Assembly: GCF_030499575.1 (NCBI RefSeq)
Contig: NZ_JASTLC010000001.1
Coordinates: 4,798,001 to 4,862,000, forward strand
DNA length: 64,000 nt
From: Streptomyces sp. DG2A-72
GTDB lineage: Bacteria > Actinomycetota > Actinomycetes > Streptomycetales > Streptomycetaceae
Direction: 5' to 3'
Shown: positions 1-9,100 of the stretch, in pieces
Layout: every line of letters starts with the position of its first letter
Position numbering within the stretch: position 1 is the stretch's first letter
Translations under genes and position numbers: made by a program
Notes under the pieces: model-generated
Database searches by the model: none
Seen by the model: the letters and a program-made list of their open reading frames with translations, nothing else
What the model was told of the DNA's origin: nothing

Positions 1-506
1 AGCAGGCCGTGCAGCACCAGGATCCCCGCGAAGAGGAGGATCGTGCGGCCGGGCGTCACCTCGAAGTCGAACTGCAGGTTCAGGTACGCGCCCAGGAAGG
101 ACGCCGCCCCGAAGTCGATGCCCGCGGTCACCGCGACCTGGCCGAGCACGTTGAACCAGCCCGTGAACCAGGCCCACGCGGCGGCCGTACGCGGGGGCGC
201 CAGCCGGTGCGCCCAGAAGTACAGGCCCGCCGACGTCGGGTACGCCGAGCAGATCTCGGCCATCGCCAGGCCCACGAACAGGGTCATCAGTCCGACCGCG
301 ACCCAGCCCCAGGTGATCACGGCGGGACCGCCGGTGTTCATGCCGAACAGATACAGCGTCAGACATCCCGACAGGACCGAGATGATCGTGAAGGAGACCG
401 CGTAGTTGGAGAACGCCGACATGCGGCGGGCAAGGACCTGCGTGTAGCCGAGCTGGGCCAATCGCTCTTCGTCAGACAGCCCACTCACTTTGGCGTCATC
501 TGTCAT
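1..506 (-). CDS. APC-family amino acid permease, N-terminal part (runs off the window)
   Basis: The reverse strand is open from ATG at 506 to the window edge, giving about 168 residues. The product begins MTDDAKVSGLSDEERLAQLG, followed by YTQVLARRMSAFSNYAVSF and alternating hydrophobic helices, with GGPAVITWGW and EICSAYPTSAGLYFWA. This is the usual start of APC-superfamily permeases of the GABA/amino-acid type, which import or exchange amino acids across the inner membrane. About two thirds of the gene lies outside, so substrate cannot be judged. The family call is firm; specificity is unknown. Confidence 0.85.
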   Translation of the reverse strand, partial: MTDDAKVSGLSDEERLAQLGYTQVLARRMSAFSNYAVSFTIISVLSGCLTLYLFGMNTGGPAVITWGWVAVGLMTLFVGLAMAEICSAYPTSAGLYFWAHRLAPPRTAAAWAWFTGWFNVLGQVAVTAGIDFGAASFLGAYLNLQFDFEVTPGRTILLFAGILVLHGL

Positions 507-590
507 GCCCCCAGCGATTCCCTCGCCGGGGGCATGACACACGTCACAACTTGGCTAGAAAATGGCCCTCGGGAACCGTCAGCAACGCCG

Positions 591-626
591 GAAGGGCCCG
601 TACGACCGAAGTCGTACGGGCCCTTC
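591..626. terminator. Perfect 16-bp hairpin terminator
   Basis: Arms 591-606 and 611-626 are perfectly complementary around a CGAA loop. It lies 17 bases beyond the stop of the DEAD-box gene and also faces the 5' region of the permease. There is no long T run, which is common for Streptomyces terminators. Confidence 0.8.
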
Positions 627-642
627 CTCACTTCACTCGGCG

Positions 643-2763
643 TCAGCCGTTGCGCTTCCAGCGCGGCTTGTCGTCCCGGCGTCCGAAGGAGCCGGAGCCG
701 GTGCCGGTGCCGGTGCCGGTGCCGCCGCCGCGGTGGTCGTCACGACGGCCGTAGGGGCGGTCGTGGCCGCCGGAGCGGAAGCCCGGGCGGTCGTCGCGGC
801 GGTCGCGGTTGACGGGGCGGTCGCTGCCACGGTGACCGCCGCGCTCGTCACGGCGCTCGAAGGGGCGGGCGGCCGGGCGGTCGTCACGGCGGAAGCCACC
901 GCGGTCGTTGTCCCGACGCTCGAAGGAACGCCCACCGCGGTCGTCGCGACGCTCGAAGGAACGGCCGCCACGGTCGTCCCGACGCTCGTCACGGCGGAAA
1001 CCACCACGGTCGTTGTCACGGCGCTCGAAGGAACGGCCGCCACGGTCGTCCCGACGGTCGTCGCGACGGACGCCACCTCGGTCGTTGTCCCTACGCTCGT
1101 CACGGCGGAACCCGCCACGGTCGTTGTCCCGACGCTCGAACGAACGACCACCACGGTCATCCCGACGCTCGTCACGACGGAACCCACCACGGTCGTTGTC
1201 CCGACGCTCGTCGCGACGGAAGCCACCCCGGTCGTTGTCACGGCGCTCACGACGCTCGTACGACGCCGAAGCCTCGGCCCGGTCCACATCCTGGGCGGCC
1301 GGCTGCTCGGGCACGGACGCCTCGAGGGCCTCCACCACCGCGGCCTGCGCCTCGGCGACCGCCGCCTCCGGGTCCTCGCCGCGCTCGCGGGCGACCCGGG
1401 CGACCAGCCGGTCGGCCTCCTCGCGCAGCTCGGCGGCGCGCCGCTGCGCCCGCTCCAGCTGCTTGGCGAGGTGGGCGACCTCACGCTCGGCCTGCTGCGC
1501 GGCGTTGCCCGCGGACTCGGCCTGGACCTCGGTCATCGAACGGGCGCCCGTGATCTCGGCGACCTCGGGCTCGAACGCCGTACCGGAGTTGATGATGTGA
1601 CGGCCGGCGTCGACGCCCGCGTCCTCCATCAGCCGGAAGATCTGGCGGCGCTGGTGCGGGAGCGAGAGGGAGACGACCGTGCCGGTGCGACCGGCTCGGG
1701 CGGTACGACCCGCGCGGTGCAGGTAGTCCTTGTGGTTGCCCGCCGGGTCGACGTTCAGGACCAGGTCGATGCCGTCGACGTGGATGCCGCGCGCCGCGAC
1801 GTCCGTGGCGACCAGGCAGTTGACGTAGCCGTCCTTGAAGTCGGCCAGCGTCCGGGTGCGCGCACCCTGCGTCATGCCGCCGTGCAGCGCGTCGGCCTTC
1901 ACACCGGCGTCGCGCAGCTGCTCGGCGACACGGTCGGCACCGAGCTGGGTGCGGACGAAGATGATCGTGCGGCCCTTGCGGGAGGCGATCGCGGCGGTGA
2001 CCGGCGCCTTGTCCTTGGGCTTCACGACGAGGATGTGGTGCGACATGGTCGTCACCGCGCCCTGGGCGGCGTCCACCTCGTGGTGGACCGGGTCCTTGAG
2101 GTACCGGTCGACGAGGGTCTTGATCTCGTTCTCCATGGTCGCGGAGAACAGCATCCGCTGGCCGCCGGCCGGGATCTGGTCGAGCAGCTCGGTGACCTCG
2201 GGCAGGAAGCCCAGGTCGGACATCTGGTCGGCCTCGTCGAGTACGGCGATCTGCACGTTCTCGAGGGAGCAGGCGCCGCGGTTGATGATGTCGCGGAGGC
2301 GGCCGGGCGTGGCGACGAGGATGTCGACGCCGCGCTCGAGGGCGTAGATCTGGTTGCCCATGGAGGTGCCGCCGCAGACGACCTTCATCTTCAGGCCGAC
2401 GACGTCGCCGTAGGGCTGCAGCGCGTCCGCCACCTGCATGGCGAGCTCACGGGTCGGGGTGAGAATGACGGCGCGGGGCTTGCGCTTCTCGGTGCGGCCG
2501 CCGGCCAGCGTGGCCAGGGCCGGCAGGCCGAAGGAGAGGGTCTTGCCGGAGCCGGTGCGGCCACGGCCGAGGATGTCCTTGCCGGCCAGGGCGTCCGGGA
2601 TGGTCGCGGCCTGGATCGGGAAGGGGCTGGTCACGCCGTTCTGCGCGAGCTTGCGCACGACGCCCTCGGGGAGACCGAGGTCCGCGAAGGTGAGCTCGGG
2701 GGCCTCTACGGTCTCGTCCCCGTTCTCGGGCACGACGACGTGATCAGTACTGGAAATGGACAT
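643..2763 (-). CDS. DEAD-box ATP-dependent RNA helicase with long RGG-like tail
   Basis: This 706-residue product starts at MSISSTDHVV; a GGAAGG-type ribosome site precedes ATG 2763. Helicase motifs appear in order: FADLGLPEGVVRKLAQNGV and FPIQAATIP (Q motif), GRGRTGSGKT (I), PTRELA (Ia), LDEADQ (II, DEAD), SAT (III), HGGMTQ, TDVAARGIHV and HRAGRTARAG (VI). It should unwind structured RNA in mRNA decay or ribosome assembly, as CsdA/RhlE-type enzymes do. The last 200 or so residues are repeats of RRDERRDNDRGGF type, Arg/Gly/Asp-rich and probably disordered and RNA-binding. A long structured leader lies upstream. The family is certain; the exact RNA target is unknown. Confidence 0.95.
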   Translation of the reverse strand: MSISSTDHVVVPENGDETVEAPELTFADLGLPEGVVRKLAQNGVTSPFPIQAATIPDALAGKDILGRGRTGSGKTLSFGLPALATLAGGRTEKRKPRAVILTPTRELAMQVADALQPYGDVVGLKMKVVCGGTSMGNQIYALERGVDILVATPGRLRDIINRGACSLENVQIAVLDEADQMSDLGFLPEVTELLDQIPAGGQRMLFSATMENEIKTLVDRYLKDPVHHEVDAAQGAVTTMSHHILVVKPKDKAPVTAAIASRKGRTIIFVRTQLGADRVAEQLRDAGVKADALHGGMTQGARTRTLADFKDGYVNCLVATDVAARGIHVDGIDLVLNVDPAGNHKDYLHRAGRTARAGRTGTVVSLSLPHQRRQIFRLMEDAGVDAGRHIINSGTAFEPEVAEITGARSMTEVQAESAGNAAQQAEREVAHLAKQLERAQRRAAELREEADRLVARVARERGEDPEAAVAEAQAAVVEALEASVPEQPAAQDVDRAEASASYERRERRDNDRGGFRRDERRDNDRGGFRRDERRDDRGGRSFERRDNDRGGFRRDERRDNDRGGVRRDDRRDDRGGRSFERRDNDRGGFRRDERRDDRGGRSFERRDDRGGRSFERRDNDRGGFRRDDRPAARPFERRDERGGHRGSDRPVNRDRRDDRPGFRSGGHDRPYGRRDDHRGGGTGTGTGTGSGSFGRRDDKPRWKRNG
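880..1250 (-). repeat. Tandem repeats encoding the RDERRDDRGG(F/R) tail
   Basis: Units of roughly 24-45 bases recur here, visible in DNA as repeated cggtcgt(c/t)ccgacgctcg blocks. They encode RRDERRD(N)DRGGF and RGGRSFERRD units of the helicase tail. Such an array can expand or contract by slippage, so tail length may differ among strains. Confidence 0.75.
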
Positions 2764-2980
2764 GCGAATGCGAAACCTTCCGGAGTCTCGTCGGCACGCG
2801 CCCGTCAACTCCGTGATTTCGCAATACGACCGCCTCTATGCGGTCAGCCACGGCAAGGGAGAGAACGCGCCACACGGCGCGCTCTTCTATGGCGCCGGGC
2901 AAATGAATCAAACGATCTATAACCATACGCACCCACCAGCCCCCATGGCAAACCGCATCCCCGAGAGACAGGTCACACCC
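2764..2980 (-). promoter_or_regulatory. Long, relatively AT-rich structured leader of the DEAD-box gene
   Basis: This 217-base stretch between the helicase start and the next gene is noticeably poorer in GC than its surroundings. It can form small hairpins, for example CGCGCC/GGCGCG at 2869-2884 and GACCGC/GCGGTC at 2829-2846. A 62-codon reading frame crosses it but has poor codon bias, so I read it as 5' UTR. Long leaders are known for cold-shock RNA helicases; that parallel is inference. Confidence 0.45.
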
Positions 2981-3529
2981 TCACGCCGGTGACCCAGCGG
3001 TCGGCGCCGGCTCCCGCTGGGCCAGTTGCGGTGCCGTCTCTCCATGCGCCGACGACGACGGCTCGGCGACCGTCGGATCCGGCGAGACGGTCGGCGACGG
3101 CGGCGTGGGCGTCGGCTCCGGCGCGACCGTCCGCGTAGGCGTCGGCTGCGGCTTGGTCGGCTCGGGCTCACCCGCGCCGCCCGTCCCGCCGGGCCCACCC
3201 GGACGCACCGGCACCGAAGGAGCCCCGCTCCCGGCCGCGGAAGCCGAAGCCGAAGGCCCCCCGGACTCCTCCTCCGACTTGCCCTTGCCGTCCCGCTTCT
3301 CCCCGCCGCCCTTCCCGTCCCGCTTGCCGCCCGTCGCCGCCCCGTACCCGGAGCCACCGCCCGACACGGCCGATCCCCCGTCGGGCGCCTCACCACCCCG
3401 CTGCCCGGCGGAATGGGACGGCTTGGCGCTCCCGCCCGGCCCGTCGTCACCCACGCTCATACAGCCGGCGGCAGCGGCGACGGCCACGACCGTGGCGGCC
3501 AGGCGAACGGGTACGTACAAGGGGCGCAC
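2981..3529 (-). CDS. Putative secreted lipoprotein, low-complexity Pro/Thr/Ser/Gly-rich
   Basis: The product has 182 residues. GTG 3529 is chosen because GGAGG lies 7-8 bases upstream. The N-terminus (MRPLYVPVRLAATVVAVAAA) is a signal peptide ending in a lipobox AAGC, with the lipidated Cys at residue 23. The rest is a Gly/Lys/Glu-rich segment, then a Pro-Thr stretch (PEPTKPQPTPTRTVAPEPTP), with no recognisable catalytic domain. It is probably anchored to the outer face of the membrane and extended through the wall. Function is unknown, and the ORF could tolerate much sequence drift. Confidence 0.7.
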   Translation of the reverse strand: MRPLYVPVRLAATVVAVAAAAGCMSVGDDGPGGSAKPSHSAGQRGGEAPDGGSAVSGGGSGYGAATGGKRDGKGGGEKRDGKGKSEEESGGPSASASAAGSGAPSVPVRPGGPGGTGGAGEPEPTKPQPTPTRTVAPEPTPTPPSPTVSPDPTVAEPSSSAHGETAPQLAQREPAPTAGSPA

Positions 3530-3640
3530 GGGCAGCCACCTCCGGGGAGGGCGAAGAAGTCAACCTGCCCAACTCCCGCCGCCCACAAGAGGACACGCGC
3601 AGGACGACACTCGACGCGTCGCTACTGGACACGCGCCGGC

Positions 3641-3991
3641 TCAGCCGTATCCCAGCGCGTGCAGCCGGGCGTCGTCGATCCCGAAGTGATGCGCGATCTC
3701 ATGCACCACCGTCACCTCGGTCTCCTCCACGACCTCCTCCCGCGACTCGCACATCCGCAGCGTCGGCCCCCGGTAGATCGTGATCCGGTCCGGCAGCACC
3801 CCGGCGTACCACTCCCCGCGATCGGTCAGCGGAGTCCCCTCGTACAGGCCGAGCAGCTCGGGATCGTCCACGGGCGGTTCGTCCTCGACGAACACCGCGA
3901 CGTTGTCCATCAGCCGCGTCAGCTCCGGCGGGATACGGTCCAGCGCCTCGGCGACCAGTTCCTCGAACTCCTCGCGCGTCATCTCCAGCAC
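3641..3991 (-). CDS. Minimal zincin-type metallopeptidase family protein
   Basis: The product has 116 residues. The signature VVHEIAHHFGI near the C-terminus (His97, Glu98, His101) is the HExxH zinc site of the small actinobacterial zincin family formerly called DUF1025. The N-terminal part (MTREEFEELVAEALDRIPPE) is helical, as usual in the family. Whether it actually cleaves peptides is not established for the family. The start is uncertain: GTG 3991 or ATG 3982 are both possible and neither has a clear ribosome site. Confidence 0.85.
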   Translation of the reverse strand: MLEMTREEFEELVAEALDRIPPELTRLMDNVAVFVEDEPPVDDPELLGLYEGTPLTDRGEWYAGVLPDRITIYRGPTLRMCESREEVVEETEVTVVHEIAHHFGIDDARLHALGYG

Positions 3992-4095
3992 AGGGCCATT
4001 GTCCGGTACGGAAGGGCCGTAGGAGAGTCACGGCGACGGTATGAGAGTCACCACCGCCCCGCATATCCGCTGCCGGACTTGGGCATACGGGACCA

Positions 4096-5694
4096 ATGGC
4101 CGCCCGCGTTCCCAACGTCGCCGCCCTGAACCGCGTACGCCGGGCACCGCGTGCGCTCGCCCGCCGCTACCGTTCCCGCCGCCCGCACCCCGCCGTCGAA
4201 CTCGTCCCCCAGCCGCACCCCTGGAGCCGCGCCCTGGGGCTGGTCGCGGTCGTGCTGCTGGGCGCCTGGCTGGGCCTGCTGATCGTCGGGAACGTCCGGG
4301 TTCCCGTCGGGCCCATGGACACCACCATGACCCTGCGCCCCTCGCTCGCCGGGGGCACGAAGATCAACGTCTCGCCGCTCGGCGCGCTGCAACTGGACAG
4401 CCATGTCGCCCCGGTCCGCCTGGACGTGAACGTCGACCAGCTCGACCCGGTCCGCTCCCAGGCCCTCGTCGACCATCCCGAACGCATCTCCGGCCTCCAG
4501 GACGAAGTCGCCGAGGACGTCGGGCACGGCACGCTCGACCTCGCCGTACGCTCCTGCGTCGCCGTCGTCTCCGGCGCCACCGCCCTCGGCCTCGCGGTCT
4601 ACCGCCGCCCCCGCCGCGCCCTCGCGGCCGGCGGCCTCGCCCTCACCCTCCTCGCCGCGTCCGGCGGCACGGCCTTCGCCACCTGGAACCCGAACTCGGT
4701 CCTCGAGCCCAAGTTCTCCGGCCTGCTCTCCTCCGCACCCTCCCTGGTCGGCGACGCACGCAGCATCGTCACCGAATTCGACGTCTACCAGAAGGAGTTG
4801 GCGCGCCTCGTCACCAACGTGACGAAGCTGTACGACGCCACGTCCACGCTCCCGGCCTACCAGCCCGACCCGACCACGATCCGGGTCCTGCACGTCTCGG
4901 ACATCCACCTCAACCCGGCGAGCTGGAAGATCATCGCCTCGCTGGTCAAGCAGTACGAGGTGAACGTGATCGTCGACTCCGGCGACACCATGGACCACGG
5001 CACGGCCGCCGAGAACGGCTTCCTGGACCCGATCGAGGACCTGGGCGCCCCGTACGTCTGGGTCCGCGGCAACCACGACTCCATGATCACCCAGCGCTAT
5101 CTGGAGCGTATGAAGAACGTCCACGTCCTCGACGACGGCCGCGCGGTGTCCGTCGCGGGCCTGCGCTTCGCGGGCATCGGCGACCCCCAGTTCACCCCCG
5201 ACCGCACGAACGAGATCGGCGCCGAGCAGTCGCAGGAACTGGCGGGCGCGCGGCTGGCCACCGCCCTGCGCGACCAGAAGGCCGCCGGAAACCCGGTCGA
5301 CGTGGCCGTCGCCCATGAGCCGCCCGCGGCCCGCGAGACGGACGGCCAGGTGCCGCTGGTCCTGGCGGGCCACCTCCACCACTCCGAGATGGAGGTCATG
5401 CCGTACGGCACCCGTCTGCGCATCGAGGGCTCCACGGGCGGCAGCGGCCTGCGCGCGATCGAGGGCAAGTACCCCGACCCGATCGAGACGTCGATCCTCT
5501 ACTTCGACCGCGACACCCGCCGCCTCCAGGCCTGGGACGAGATCAGACTGGGCGGCCTGGGCCTGACGACGGCGGAGGTGGCCCGCCACCTCCCGGAGGA
5601 GAACCAGCCGGGAGCCGCCCCGACACCCACCCCGACACCCACTCCGACCCCGTCCCCGTCACCCTCCCCCACCCCCGCGACCACATCCCCGTAA
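4096..5694 (+). CDS. Membrane-anchored metallophosphoesterase
   Basis: The product has 532 residues. A basic N-terminus is followed by membrane segments near residues 45-70 and 155-200. The calcineurin-like phosphoesterase domain then shows HVSDIHLN, DSGDTMDHG, VRGNHDS and LAGHLHHSEM, all expected metal ligands. The topology suggests the catalytic domain lies outside the membrane. The last 35 or so residues are a (PT/PS)n run, a likely flexible wall-spanning tail. It stands alone, followed directly by tRNA genes. The substrate (nucleotide, phospholipid or phosphoprotein) cannot be told from sequence. Confidence 0.88.
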   Translation: MAARVPNVAALNRVRRAPRALARRYRSRRPHPAVELVPQPHPWSRALGLVAVVLLGAWLGLLIVGNVRVPVGPMDTTMTLRPSLAGGTKINVSPLGALQLDSHVAPVRLDVNVDQLDPVRSQALVDHPERISGLQDEVAEDVGHGTLDLAVRSCVAVVSGATALGLAVYRRPRRALAAGGLALTLLAASGGTAFATWNPNSVLEPKFSGLLSSAPSLVGDARSIVTEFDVYQKELARLVTNVTKLYDATSTLPAYQPDPTTIRVLHVSDIHLNPASWKIIASLVKQYEVNVIVDSGDTMDHGTAAENGFLDPIEDLGAPYVWVRGNHDSMITQRYLERMKNVHVLDDGRAVSVAGLRFAGIGDPQFTPDRTNEIGAEQSQELAGARLATALRDQKAAGNPVDVAVAHEPPAARETDGQVPLVLAGHLHHSEMEVMPYGTRLRIEGSTGGSGLRAIEGKYPDPIETSILYFDRDTRRLQAWDEIRLGGLGLTTAEVARHLPEENQPGAAPTPTPTPTPTPSPSPSPTPATTSP

Positions 5695-5700
5695 ACCGTT

Positions 5701-5730
5701 TTGGCGATACCTCCCGCCATCCCATATGCT
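5701..5730 (+). promoter_or_regulatory. Promoter of the tRNA-Glu/Asp/Phe cluster
   Basis: TTGGCG (5701-5706) and TATGCT (5725-5730) are spaced by 18 bases, a good vegetative-sigma match. Transcription would start about 35-40 bases before tRNA-Glu. Confidence 0.6.
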
Positions 5731-5774
5731 TCTCACGTCCCCGACGCGCTGAGAGGCGCCCAGGCGGGCCGATA

Positions 5775-5847
5775 GCCCTCATCGTCTAGCGGCCTAGGAC
5801 GCCGCCCTTTCAAGGCGGTAGCACGGGTTCGAATCCCGTTGGGGGCA
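5775..5847 (+). tRNA. tRNA-Glu (anticodon TTC)
   Basis: It has 73 bases. The acceptor GCCCTCA pairs with TGGGGGC, and the anticodon loop CTTTCAA lies between CCGCC and GGCGG. The T-loop GGTTCGAATCCC is canonical. CCA is not encoded. It is first in a cluster with tRNA-Asp and tRNA-Phe. Confidence 0.97.
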
Positions 5848-5884
5848 CGCAACACCGTGTGCGACACTGTCGTACGCATCGCTT

Positions 5885-5959
5885 GGTCCTGTGGAGCAGT
5901 TTGGAGTGCTCGCCACCCTGTCAAGGTGGAGGCCGCGGGTTCAAATCCCGTCAGGACCG
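5885..5959 (+). tRNA. tRNA-Asp (anticodon GTC)
   Basis: It has 75 bases. The acceptor GGTCCTG pairs with CAGGACC, and the anticodon loop is CTGTCAA between CCACC and GGTGG. It is identical over its full length to the copy at 10247. CCA is not encoded. Confidence 0.97.
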
Positions 5960-5986
5960 CTGAGGTTTTCCAGAAAGCCTCGTGAC

Positions 5987-6060
5987 GGCTGGGTAGCTCA
6001 GTTGGTACGAGCGACCGCCTGAAAAGCGGTAGGTCGCCGGTTCGATCCCGGCCCCAGCCA
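5987..6060 (+). tRNA. tRNA-Phe (anticodon GAA)
   Basis: It has 74 bases. The acceptor GGCTGGG pairs with CCCAGCC, and the anticodon loop is CTGAAAA between ACCGC and GCGGT. It is the last gene of the cluster and is followed by a hairpin terminator. CCA is not encoded. Confidence 0.97.
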
Positions 6061-6066
6061 CAGCCC

Positions 6067-6095
6067 AAGGGCCCTGCTCAGTGAGCAGGGCCCTT
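6067..6095 (+). terminator. Terminator of the tRNA cluster
   Basis: A 12-bp stem AAGGGCCCTGCT/AGCAGGGCCCTT closes a 5-base loop, followed by the T-rich run TTGATCATTTT. It starts 7 bases after tRNA-Phe. Confidence 0.85.
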
Positions 6096-6198
6096 GATCA
6101 TTTTCGAGCCGTGTCCCATGCGGCGAAGTCTGAGGCCGGTCCGCCGGAAACAAAAGCGTTCGCCACCGATTTCCCCGGGATGAGATCCTGGACCGCGT

Positions 6199-9100
6199 AT
6201 GTCTACGCACCCCGCCCCCGGCACCCCCGCCCTCGGCGCCCTCGCCCCCCGTCTGGCCGAACTGTCGCTGCGCGACGCGCACCGGCTCGGCCGGCGGCTC
6301 GAAGGTGCCCGCAAGATCCGCAAGCCGGAGGCCCGCGCCGCCGTTCTCGCCGAGATCGAGGCCGAGGTCGCCAAGGCCGAACAGCGGATGGGCGAGCGGC
6401 GGGCCCGCGTTCCCGCCGTCAGCTATCCCGAGCAGCTTCCGGTCAGCCAGAAGCGCGACGACATCGCCGACGCCATCCGTGACCACCAGGTCGTGATCGT
6501 CGCCGGTGAGACCGGATCCGGGAAGACCACGCAGATCCCGAAGATCTGCATGGAGCTCGGCCGGGGCGTGCGCGGCATGATCGGGCACACGCAGCCCCGG
6601 CGGATCGCGGCGCGTACCGTCGCCGAGCGGGTGGCGGAAGAGCTGGACACCCCGCTCGGCGAGGCCGTCGGCTGGAAGGTGCGGTTCACCGACCAGGTCA
6701 ACCCGGACGCCACCTTCATCAAGCTGATGACCGACGGCATCCTGCTCGCCGAGATCCAGACCGACCGCGAGCTGCGCGCCTACGACACGATCATCATCGA
6801 CGAGGCCCACGAGCGGTCCCTCAACATCGACTTCCTGCTCGGGTATCTCGCGCAGTTGCTGCCGAAGCGGCCCGATCTCAAGGTCGTCATCACCTCGGCC
6901 ACCATCGACCCCGAGCGCTTCTCCCGGCACTTCGGCGACGCCCCGATCATCGAGGTCAGCGGGCGTACCTACCCCGTCGAGGTCCGCTACCGGCCCCTCC
7001 TTGAGGACGACTCCGACGACGCCGACCGCGACCAGATCACCGCGATCCTCGACGCCGTCGAGGAGCTTCAGGGCGAGGGAAAGGGCGACATCCTCGTCTT
7101 CCTCTCCGGTGAGCGGGAGATCAGGGACACCGCCGACGCGCTCGTACGGAAGCAGTACCGCTTCACCGAGGTCCTCCCCCTCTACGCCCGGCTGTCCCAC
7201 GCCGAGCAGCATCGCGTCTTCCAGCCCCACACCGGCCGCAGGATCGTTCTGGCGACCAACGTCGCCGAGACCTCCCTCACCGTCCCGGGCATCAAGTACG
7301 TCATCGACCCCGGCTTCGCCCGGATCAGCCGGTACAGCCATCGCACGAAGGTGCAGCGGCTCCCCATCGAGCCGGTCTCCCAGGCCAGCGCCAACCAGCG
7401 CAAGGGCCGCTGCGGCCGTACGTCCGACGGCATCTGTATCCGCCTCTACAGCGAGGACGACTTCGAGGCCCGCCCGGAGTTCACGGACGCGGAGATCCTG
7501 CGTACGAACCTCGCGTCCGTCATCCTGCAGATGACCGCCGCCGGACTCGGCGACATCGAGAAGTTCCCCTTCATCGACCCGCCGGACCACCGCAACATCC
7601 GCGACGGCGTCCAACTCCTCCAGGAACTGGGCGCGTTGGACCCCACGCAGAAGGACTCGCGAAAGCGCCTCACCGACACCGGCCGCAAGCTCGCCCAGCT
7701 GCCCGTCGACCCCCGGCTGGCCCGCATGGTCCTGGAGGCCGACAAGAACGGCTGTGTCCGCGAGGTCATGGTCATAGCCGCCGCCCTGTCCATCCAGGAC
7801 CCGCGCGAGCGCCCGGCCGACAAGCAGACGCAGGCCGACCAGCAGCACGCCCGCTTCAAGGACGAGACCAGCGACTTCCTCGCCTATCTCAACCTGTGGC
7901 GGTACATCCGCGAGCAGCAGAAGGAACGCGGCTCGTCGTCCTTCCGCCGGATGTGCAAGCAGGAGTACCTGAACTTCCTGCGCATCCGCGAATGGCAGGA
8001 CATCTATACGCAGTTGAGAACGGTCGCCAAGCAGATGGGCATCCATCTGAACGAGGAGGACGCGCCCGAGCAGAGGGTCCACGTCTCACTCCTCGCAGGG
8101 CTGCTCTCCCACATCGGCATGAAGGACGTGAAGGACGGCACGAAGAACGAGTATCTGGGCGCCCGGAGCGCCAAGTTCGCGATCTTCCCCGGCTCCGCCC
8201 TGTTCAAGAAGCCCCCGCGCTTCGTGATGTCCGCCGAACTGGTGGAGACCAGCCGCCTGTGGGCCCGCGTCAACGCCCGCATCGAGCCCGAGTGGGTCGA
8301 ACCCCTCGCCGAGCACCTGCTCAAGCGGACGTACAGCGAACCGCACTGGGAGAAGGACCAGGCCGCGGTGATGGCGTACGAGAAAGTCACGCTCTACGGC
8401 GTCCCGATCATCGCCGACCGCAAGGTCAACTACGGCCGGATCGACCCGGAGGCCTCCCGCGAGCTGTTCATCCGCAACGCGCTCGTCGAGGGCGACTGGC
8501 GCACGCACCACAAGTTCTTCGCCGACAACCGCAAGCTCCTCAGCGAGGTCGAGGAGCTGGAGCACCGCGCCCGGCGCCGGAACATCCTCGTCGACGACGA
8601 GACGCTCTTCGACTTCTACGACCAGAAGGTCCCCGAACACGTCGTCTCCGGCGCCCACTTCGACTCCTGGTGGAAGCACAAGCGGCACGAGCAGCCCGAC
8701 TTCCTCGACTTCGAGCGCGAGATGCTCATCCGGGAGTCCGCGGAGGCGGTCACCAAGGCCGACTATCCGGACTCCTGGCGGCAGGGCAACCTGAAGTTCC
8801 GGGTGACGTACCAGTTCGAGCCGGGCGCGGACGCCGACGGCGTGACCGTCCATATCCCGCTCCAGGTCCTGAACCAGGTCACGGACGAGGGCTTCGACTG
8901 GCAGATTCCCGGGCTGAGGGAGGAGGTCGTCACCGAGCTGATCCGCTCCCTCCCGAAGCCGATCCGCCGCAACTACGTGCCGGCGCCGAACTTCGCGAAG
9001 AGGTTCCTGGACACGGCCGTGCCCCTCCAGGAACCCCTCACCACCACCATGGCCCGCGAGCTGAAGCGCATGGTGGGCGTTCCCTTCACCGCGGACGACT

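Noticed and set aside
562..2922. Very long plus-strand reading frame opposite the DEAD-box helicase
   Set aside because: It is the antisense shadow of a GC-rich gene; its translation is Val/Thr/Ala repeats, and the minus strand has all helicase motifs.
2744..2932. 62-codon minus-strand frame in the helicase leader
   Set aside because: Codon third positions are not GC-rich, it overlaps the helicase start, and no ribosome site is clear; treated as 5' UTR.
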